Origin: an uncultured Blautia sp.
GTDB taxonomy: Bacteria; Bacillota; Clostridia; Lachnospirales; Lachnospiraceae
Direction: 5' to 3'
Length of the DNA: 11,090 nucleotides
Assembly (NCBI GenBank): GCA_945872375.1
Contig: CAMBYR010000047.1
Coordinates: 1 to 11,090 of the forward strand
The position numbers and the translations under genes were made by a program. The notes under the pieces were generated by a model. It had not been told where the DNA came from. It saw only the letters and a program-made list of their open reading frames with translations, and did not search any database. Positions within the stretch are counted from its first letter, which is position 1; every line of letters starts with the position of its first letter. Below are positions 7,107 through 11,090 of the stretch, one piece after another.

Positions 7107-7484
7107 ATGGCGTTTACAGACAATCTTCCGCCGGAGACGAAACAGCGTATCGTTCAGGAACTGGTTCCCGGAAAACAGATATCGCTGGCGCATATCATTG
7201 CAAATCCTGATCAGATCCTTTATGCAAAGCTGGGTCTGGATCCTGCTGTGGAATATTCCCGTTCGGCAATTGGCGTTATGACGGTAAGCCCTGCGGAGAC
7301 GGCCATTATCATGGGAGATATCGCAATTAAATCTTCAGGTGTGGAGATTGGATTTGTGGATCGCTTCAGCGGAAGTCTGATCGTTACGGGAACCGTGTCG
7401 GAAGTGGAAGCGGCGGTCAGTGCGATTCTGGATTATGTTGGCGAAAAACTGGGATTCGCTGTTTGTCCGATCACCAGAACCTGA
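7107..7484 (+). CDS. pduU: Microcompartment shell protein, PduU/EutS type (circularly permuted BMC-H)
   Basis: A 125-residue hexameric shell tile. It has the permuted BMC order typical of PduU and EutS: an N-terminal segment ending LVPGKQISLAHIIANP (about 19-34), then AIGVMTVSPAETAIIMGDIA, then VEIGFVDRFSGSLIVTGTVSEVE, ending CPITRT. In PduU the extra N-terminal strands form a small beta barrel over the pore, thought to contact cargo peptides. The length is slightly above that of PduU (about 116) because of a few extra residues around 44-51. AGGAGG at 7093-7098 lies inside the end of the activase gene, 8 bases before the start, so the two genes are translationally coupled. It is the only shell gene visible; canonical BMC-H, BMC-T and BMC-P genes should lie to the right of the window. 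Confidence 0.94.
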   Translation: MAFTDNLPPETKQRIVQELVPGKQISLAHIIANPDQILYAKLGLDPAVEYSRSAIGVMTVSPAETAIIMGDIAIKSSGVEIGFVDRFSGSLIVTGTVSEVEAAVSAILDYVGEKLGFAVCPITRT

Positions 7485-7522
7485 CGAATATACGAAAGGA
7501 ACCGGAGAAAAGACTTTATTAT

Positions 7523-8017
7523 ATGAAAAAAATTGCTCTTATGGGCAGGAGTGAGGCGGGAAAGACCACCCTTACTCAGGCTCTGAAGGGAGAAAAGATC
7601 CATTATCACAAAACCCAGTATGTGAACAATTTTGATGTGATCATTGATACGCCCGGAGAATACGCCCAGACAAAGAATCTGGGACATGCTCTGGCTCTGT
7701 ATACTTATGAAGCAGATATTGTGGGCCTGATCTGCTCGGCCATCGAACCCTACTGCCTGTTCCCGCCTTGCTGTACCTGTATGGCGAATCGCGAGGTTAT
7801 CGGAATTGTGACAAAGATCAATCATCCGGAGGCAAATGTGGAGCGGGCAGCTTCCTGGCTGCGGCTGGCAGGCTGTAAAAAAATCTTTTATGTGGACTCA
7901 AAAATCCAGCAGGGGGTGCCGGAAATCCTGGAATATCTCCGCGAGGAGGGAGATGTACTGCCCTGGGAAAAACAGAAAGATGAAAAACCACAAAAAACAA
8001 CAGATGAAATCCAATAA
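7523..8017 (+). CDS. pduV: PduV/EutP-family microcompartment-associated small GTPase
   Basis: A 164-residue Ras-like P-loop protein. The P-loop is GRSEAGKT (8-15), the DxxG motif is DTPGEY (42-47), and HYHKTQ (27-32) matches the PduV switch region. In Salmonella, PduV associates with the outside of the Pdu shell and affects its movement. The base-recognition motif, normally N/TKxD, reads T97-K98-I99-N100, with Asn for the key Asp. The loop before it contains C78, C83, C84 and C86 (CLFPPCCTC), where relatives usually have Gly or Phe residues. The C-terminal tail (about 148-164) is charged. The frame is open back to an ATG at 7463, inside the shell gene, but the P-loop homology begins at MKKIALMG (7523). 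The ribosome site there is weak or distant (GGAG at 7504-7507), suggesting lower translation. It follows the shell gene by 38 bases. Confidence 0.88.
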   Translation: MKKIALMGRSEAGKTTLTQALKGEKIHYHKTQYVNNFDVIIDTPGEYAQTKNLGHALALYTYEADIVGLICSAIEPYCLFPPCCTCMANREVIGIVTKINHPEANVERAASWLRLAGCKKIFYVDSKIQQGVPEILEYLREEGDVLPWEKQKDEKPQKTTDEIQ

Positions 8018-8021
8018 AAAC

Positions 8022-8058
8022 AACACGAAACAACAAGATTTTCTTGACAAATCGTGTT
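8022..8058. promoter_or_regulatory. Concentric 37-bp palindrome overlapping the aldolase promoter
   Basis: AACACGA (8022-8028) pairs with TCGTGTT (8052-8058), and CAAGA (8034-8038) pairs with TCTTG (8042-8046). Both pairs are centred on base 8040. The inner arm and the spacer beyond it cover the -35 box at 8044-8049. As DNA it looks like an operator for a dimeric or tetrameric regulator. As RNA it could be a weak hairpin at the end of the pduV part of the transcript, but it has no GC-rich stem or T-run. Confidence 0.55.
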
Positions 8059-8072
8059 AAAAGGAGTAAAAT
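8044..8072 (+). promoter_or_regulatory. Internal promoter for the aldolase-PduP-alcohol dehydrogenase genes
   Basis: TTGACA (8044-8049), a 17-base spacer, then TAAAAT (8067-8072), only one base off the consensus -10. The leader to the aldolase start at 8119 would be about 40 bases, ending in AAGGAGG (8104-8110). This would let the encapsulated enzymes be expressed apart from the dehydratase-activase part. Confidence 0.7.
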
Positions 8073-8118
8073 CTCCATAGAAACAAAACAAAACCAAAAG
8101 CTTAAGGAGGAAGAAAGC

Positions 8119-8976
8119 ATGGTAAACGAATTTGAAATCAAAAAACAGATCTGTGACATCGGTAGAAGGATCTACAACCGCAACATGGTGGCTGCAAATG
8201 ACGGAAATATTTCCGTAAAACTCAATGACAATGAGTTCCTTTGCACTCCGACTGGTGTATCCAAAGGATTTATGACTCCTGAATACATCTGTAAGGTTGA
8301 CAAAGAAGGTAATGTAATCCAGGCAAATCCGGGATTCAAACCGTCTTCCGAAATCAAGATGCATATGAGAGTATACCAGAAGAGACCGGATGTTGGCTCT
8401 GTTGTACATGCTCATCCTATTTATGCAACTTCTTTCGCAATCGCAGGTATTCCGCTGACACAGCCGATCATGCCGGAAGCAGTTATCTCTCTTGGATGTG
8501 TTCCGATCGCTGAATATGGTACACCTTCCACAATGGAAATTCCGGACAATCTGGAAAAATACCTTCCATACTTTGACGCAGTTCTTCTTGAGAACCACGG
8601 CGCACTGACATGGAGCACCGATCTGAACGCTGCATACATGAAGATGGAATCTGTTGAATTCTACGCACAGCTTCTGTACCAGAGCAAACTTCTGGGCGGC
8701 CCGAAGGAATTCGACGAAAAGAATATCGAAAAACTGTATGCAATCCGTCGTAAATTCGGTATGCCTGGAAAACATCCGGCAAGCATCTGCCTGAACAAAG
8801 ACGGAAAGAACTGCCATAACTGCGGCGGCGCATGTGCAAGCGGCGACTACAAACAGTTCCCGGGATATCAGTATGATTTCGTAGGAAAAGATACCTCTGC
8901 AGCAGCTCCGAGCGCTGATGCTGAACTGGTAGCAAATATTACCAAACAGGTAATGGCTCAGTTAGGACTGAAATAA
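8119..8976 (+). CDS. fucA: Class II (L-fuculose/rhamnulose-1-phosphate type) aldolase with C-terminal encapsulation peptide
   Basis: Zinc-dependent class II aldolase/adducin-family enzyme. It is expected to split L-fuculose-1-P (or L-rhamnulose-1-P) into DHAP and L-lactaldehyde. GNIS (29-32), the probable catalytic E78 in PSSEIKMH, and zinc ligands H97 and H99 (HAHP) and H160 (ENHG) are all present. At 285 residues it is about 70 longer than plain FucA (about 215). The extension holds a cysteine-rich patch with C224, C232, C235 and C239 (CHNCGGAC core). An Ala/Ser/Pro linker (about 257-267) follows, then an amphipathic helix ELVANITKQVMAQL that fits an encapsulation peptide. I chose the ATG at 8119, with AAGGAGG 8 bases upstream and homology from the first residues. 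The frame is open back to 8044, but that stretch is the promoter. The aldolase marks the locus as a fucose/rhamnose-type GRM. Rhamnulose versus fuculose preference cannot be told. Confidence 0.92.
   Translation: MVNEFEIKKQICDIGRRIYNRNMVAANDGNISVKLNDNEFLCTPTGVSKGFMTPEYICKVDKEGNVIQANPGFKPSSEIKMHMRVYQKRPDVGSVVHAHPIYATSFAIAGIPLTQPIMPEAVISLGCVPIAEYGTPSTMEIPDNLEKYLPYFDAVLLENHGALTWSTDLNAAYMKMESVEFYAQLLYQSKLLGGPKEFDEKNIEKLYAIRRKFGMPGKHPASICLNKDGKNCHNCGGACASGDYKQFPGYQYDFVGKDTSAAAPSADAELVANITKQVMAQLGLK
8914..8973 (+). other. C-terminal encapsulation peptide of the aldolase
   Basis: Residues 266-285, an amphipathic helix after a low-complexity linker. Its core VANITKQVMAQL aligns without gaps to the N-terminal helices of the next two enzymes (VxxI[VT]x[QE]V[ML]xx[LM]). 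Such helices target cargo to the inner face of microcompartment shells. Confidence 0.75.
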
Positions 8977-9013
8977 GAGAAGTAAACCCAATTTTTAAAA
9001 GGAGGACAATTTC

Positions 9014-10402
9014 ATGCCAATCAGTGATAGCATGGTACAGGAAATTGTACAGGAAGTAATGGCAAAAATGCAGATTGCTGACGCTCCGACCGGAAAACAT
9101 GGTATTTTCAAAGACATGAACGATGCCATTGAGGCTGCAAAAAAAGCACAGCTCATTGTAAAGAGAATGTCCATGGATCAGAGAGAAAAGATTCTGACCT
9201 GCATCCGTAGAAAAGTCAAAGAAAATGCAGAAATTCTTGCCCGCATGGCAGTTGATGAAACAGGAATGGGAAATGTAGGAGACAAGATCCTCAAACATCA
9301 CCTGGTAGCAGATAAAACTCCGGGAACAGAGGATATCACCACGACTGCATGGTCTGGTGACAGAGGTCTGACTCTTATTGAAATGGGACCGTTTGGTGTC
9401 ATTGGAGCCATCACTCCCTGTACAAACCCGAGTGAAACCATTCTGTGCAACACAATGGGAATGCTGGCAGGCGGAAATACTGTTGTATTCAATCCGCATC
9501 CGGCAGCAATCAAAACTTCTATCTACGCAGTAAACCTTCTGAACGAGGCTTCACTGGAAGCCGGCGGTCCGGACAATATTGCGGTAACGGTAGAAAAGCC
9601 AACCATGGAAACAAGTGACATTATGCTGAAACATAAAGATATCCCGCTGATCGCGGCAACCGGCGGCCCTGGTGTAGTAACAGCAGTGCTTTCTTCCGGA
9701 AAACGTGGTATCGGCGCAGGAGCAGGCAATCCGCCGGCACTGGTAGATGAGACAGCCGATGTTCGCAAGGCTGCTCAGGATATCGTAAATGGATGTACCT
9801 TTGATAACAACCTTCCGTGTATCGCAGAAAAGGAAATCGTGGCAGTTTCTTCTGTAGTAGATGAACTGATGCATTATCTGGTTTCCGAAAATGACTGCTA
9901 CCTGGCTTCCAAGGAAGAACAGGACAAGCTTACTTCAGTTGTACTGGCAGGCGGCAAGCTGAATCGTAAATGCGTTGGACGTGATGCAAGAACTCTTCTT
10001 TCCATGATCGGAGTAGACGTTCCGGCAAACATCCGCTGCATCGTATTCGAAGGACCGAAGGAACACCCGCTGATCGCAGAAGAGCTTATGATGCCGATCC
10101 TTGGTGTTGTAAGAGCAAAAGATTTTGATGATGCGGTAGAGCAGGCTGTATGGCTGGAGCATGGCAATCGCCATTCCGCACACATCCATTCCAAAAATGT
10201 AGATAATATTACAAAATATGCGAAAGCAATTGATACCGCAATCCTTGTAAAGAATGCACCTTCTTATGCAGCTCTTGGATTTGGCGGAGAAGGCTATTGT
10301 ACATTTACCATCGCAAGCCGTACAGGTGAAGGCCTTACAAGCGCAAGCACCTTCACAAAGAGAAGACGCTGCGTAATGTCCGACAGTCTCTGCATTCGCT
10401 GA
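9014..10402 (+). CDS. pduP: CoA-acylating propionaldehyde dehydrogenase
   Basis: Oxidises propionaldehyde with NAD+ and CoA to propionyl-CoA inside the microcompartment. At 462 residues it matches PduP length. Residues 5-20 form the encapsulation helix (SMVQEIVQEVMAKM), joined by a short linker to the catalytic core beginning near residue 30. The catalytic cysteine is C269 in FDNNLPCIAEKE. Other family marks are FGVIGAITPCTNPSET (127-142), ATGGPGVV (215-222) and GAGAGNPPALVDE (234-246), the cofactor region. AAAAGGAGG ends 8 bases before the start. It lies 37 bases after the aldolase and 17 bases before the alcohol dehydrogenase, so the three form a transcription unit. NADH made here would be recycled by the following alcohol dehydrogenase. 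An EutE-type acetaldehyde enzyme is the main alternative; the N-terminal peptide and the operon favour PduP. Confidence 0.95.
   Translation: MPISDSMVQEIVQEVMAKMQIADAPTGKHGIFKDMNDAIEAAKKAQLIVKRMSMDQREKILTCIRRKVKENAEILARMAVDETGMGNVGDKILKHHLVADKTPGTEDITTTAWSGDRGLTLIEMGPFGVIGAITPCTNPSETILCNTMGMLAGGNTVVFNPHPAAIKTSIYAVNLLNEASLEAGGPDNIAVTVEKPTMETSDIMLKHKDIPLIAATGGPGVVTAVLSSGKRGIGAGAGNPPALVDETADVRKAAQDIVNGCTFDNNLPCIAEKEIVAVSSVVDELMHYLVSENDCYLASKEEQDKLTSVVLAGGKLNRKCVGRDARTLLSMIGVDVPANIRCIVFEGPKEHPLIAEELMMPILGVVRAKDFDDAVEQAVWLEHGNRHSAHIHSKNVDNITKYAKAIDTAILVKNAPSYAALGFGGEGYCTFTIASRTGEGLTSASTFTKRRRCVMSDSLCIR
9023..9073 (+). other. N-terminal encapsulation peptide of PduP
   Basis: Residues 4-20 of PduP. 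The core MVQEIVQEVMAKM has hydrophobic positions spaced i, i+3/4, i+7, as in the known PduP and PduD targeting helices, and aligns to the aldolase tail and the alcohol dehydrogenase head. Confidence 0.8.
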
Positions 10403-10419
10403 TCAGGAGGAGAAGAACA

Positions 10420-11090
10420 ATGGATATGAATAATATTAATATTGAAGAAATCGTGAAACAGGTTCTCTCCGGCATGACAGGAAACGCTTCCGCACCGGCA
10501 GCAGCACCCGCTGCAGCACCGGCAGCAGGCGGAGCTATCCCGAAAACCGCAAGAGTAGCTATGCTGACAGCTCTGGAACACTATGATATCAAGGAATTCC
10601 CGATTCCTCCTCTGGGTGATGACGATCTCCTTGTTAAAGTAGAAGGCTGCGGTGTCTGCGGTACTGATGCTCACGAATTCAAGAGAGACCCATTTGGCCT
10701 GATTCCGGTAGCTCTGGGACATGAGGGAACCGGCGAGATCGTGGCTATGGGTAAAAACGTAAAAGTTGATACAGCAGGAAAACCTGTAAAAGTCGGCGAT
10801 AAAGTTGTTACATGTATGATTTTCAAAGATGATCCGGAAATCACCATGTTTGACTTAAATAAGAAAAACGTAGGCGGTGCTGATGTTTATGGCCTCCTTC
10901 CGGATGATGATATTCATCTGAACGGATGGTTCTCCGATTACATCTACATCAGAGGCGGTGCATTTGGTTCCACATTCTTCAACGTAAGTGATCTGGATCT
11001 GGATTCCCGTATCCTCATCGAGCCATGTGCCGTTCTGATTCACGCAGTAGAAAGAGCAAAATCAACCGGTATCCTTCGTTTCAACAGCAG
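10420..11090 (+). CDS. Zinc-dependent alcohol dehydrogenase with encapsulation peptide (cut by window edge)
   Basis: Medium-chain (GroES-like) alcohol dehydrogenase; about 223 residues are visible and the frame is open at the right edge. Residues 4-19 (NNINIEEIVKQVLSGM) form an encapsulation helix, followed by an Ala/Pro linker (about 20-40). The catalytic zinc site is visible as GCGVCGTDAHEF and GHEGTGEI. The four-cysteine structural zinc lobe found after GDKV in many family members is not there: only one cysteine (VVTCMIF) occurs in that stretch. In the pathway it would reduce propionaldehyde to 1-propanol, regenerating NAD+ for PduP. It may also reduce lactaldehyde to 1,2-propanediol; that second role is inference. 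The start has AGGAGGAG about 8 bases upstream and lies 17 bases after the pduP stop. Related genes are the threonine-dehydrogenase-like dehydrogenases seen in other GRM loci, unlike the iron-type PduQ. Confidence 0.88.
   Translation, partial: MDMNNINIEEIVKQVLSGMTGNASAPAAAPAAAPAAGGAIPKTARVAMLTALEHYDIKEFPIPPLGDDDLLVKVEGCGVCGTDAHEFKRDPFGLIPVALGHEGTGEIVAMGKNVKVDTAGKPVKVGDKVVTCMIFKDDPEITMFDLNKKNVGGADVYGLLPDDDIHLNGWFSDYIYIRGGAFGSTFFNVSDLDLDSRILIEPCAVLIHAVERAKSTGILRFNS
10429..10476 (+). other. N-terminal encapsulation peptide of the alcohol dehydrogenase
   Basis: Residues 4-19, with core NIEEIVKQVLSGM, followed by a roughly 20-residue linker made almost only of Ala, Pro and Gly. Short amphipathic helix plus flexible linker is the standard layout of microcompartment cargo tags. 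Confidence 0.78.

Noticed and set aside
7463..7522. Longer N-terminus for the PduV-like GTPase, overlapping the shell gene
   Set aside because: The extra 20 residues have no counterpart in the family, and the P-loop protein normally begins right at MKKIALMG.
8034..8046. Rho-independent terminator after pduV (CAAGA-TTT-TCTTG)
   Set aside because: The stem is only five AT-rich pairs and no T-run follows; the symmetry with the outer arms fits a DNA operator better.
7888..8817. 309-residue open frame on the - strand across the aldolase and promoter region
   Set aside because: It overlaps the aldolase, whose active-site residues are intact, and crosses the promoter. Its composition is Cys/Phe/Arg-rich as expected of an antisense frame.
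8939..9499. 186-residue open frame on the - strand over the start of pduP
   Set aside because: Antisense to a well-supported pduP, with no motif and no ribosome site.

Overview
The window looks like a chromosomal segment of an anaerobic, gut-type Firmicute, most likely Lachnospiraceae. The reasons are consensus sigma-A promoters and strong AGGAGG ribosome sites, moderate GC with A-rich spacers, a glycyl-radical enzyme used for diol dehydration, and proteins that read like clostridial relatives. The family placement is inference. I see no rRNA, tRNA, CRISPR array, insertion sequence or phage gene.

Left part (1-3478), housekeeping and accessory genes: the C-terminal part of a sugar-type periplasmic-binding protein (+ strand) converges on upp (uracil phosphoribosyltransferase, - strand) across a bidirectional terminator. 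Upstream of upp on the - strand lie a MATE-family exporter and a PHP-domain (YcdX-like) hydrolase, which form a probable two-gene operon.

Intergenic hub (3479-3775): a divergent promoter region. It has a near-consensus promoter for the PHP gene on the - strand and a perfect TTGACA-17-TATAAT promoter for the glycyl-radical operon on the + strand. A 14-bp inverted repeat covers both -35 boxes, and an A/C-rich repeated tract lies between them.

Right part (3776-11090, continuing past the window): the first seven genes of a glycyl-radical-enzyme bacterial microcompartment (GRM) locus. In order they are a B12-independent diol dehydratase (glycyl-radical enzyme), its radical-SAM activase, a PduU/EutS-type circularly permuted shell protein, a PduV/EutP-type small GTPase, an L-fuculose-1-phosphate-type class II aldolase with a C-terminal encapsulation peptide, a PduP CoA-acylating aldehyde dehydrogenase with an N-terminal encapsulation peptide, and the start of a zinc alcohol dehydrogenase with an N-terminal encapsulation peptide and Ala/Pro linker. 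A second promoter with a striking concentric palindrome lies just before the aldolase gene.

Inferred pathway: fuculose-1-P (or rhamnulose-1-P), made from fucose or rhamnose, is split by the aldolase into DHAP and lactaldehyde. Lactaldehyde is reduced to 1,2-propanediol, possibly by the encapsulated alcohol dehydrogenase. The glycyl-radical dehydratase converts propanediol to propionaldehyde, and PduP plus the alcohol dehydrogenase dismutate this to propionyl-CoA and 1-propanol. Having an aldolase in the cluster matches the GRM type known for fucose/rhamnose (GRM5, as in Clostridium phytofermentans and Roseburia inulinivorans). The class itself is therefore known. The unusual points are in details: an activase with no auxiliary ferredoxin insert, a GTPase with a changed guanine-recognition motif and a cysteine cluster, a cysteine-rich segment in the aldolase tail, and the promoter palindromes.
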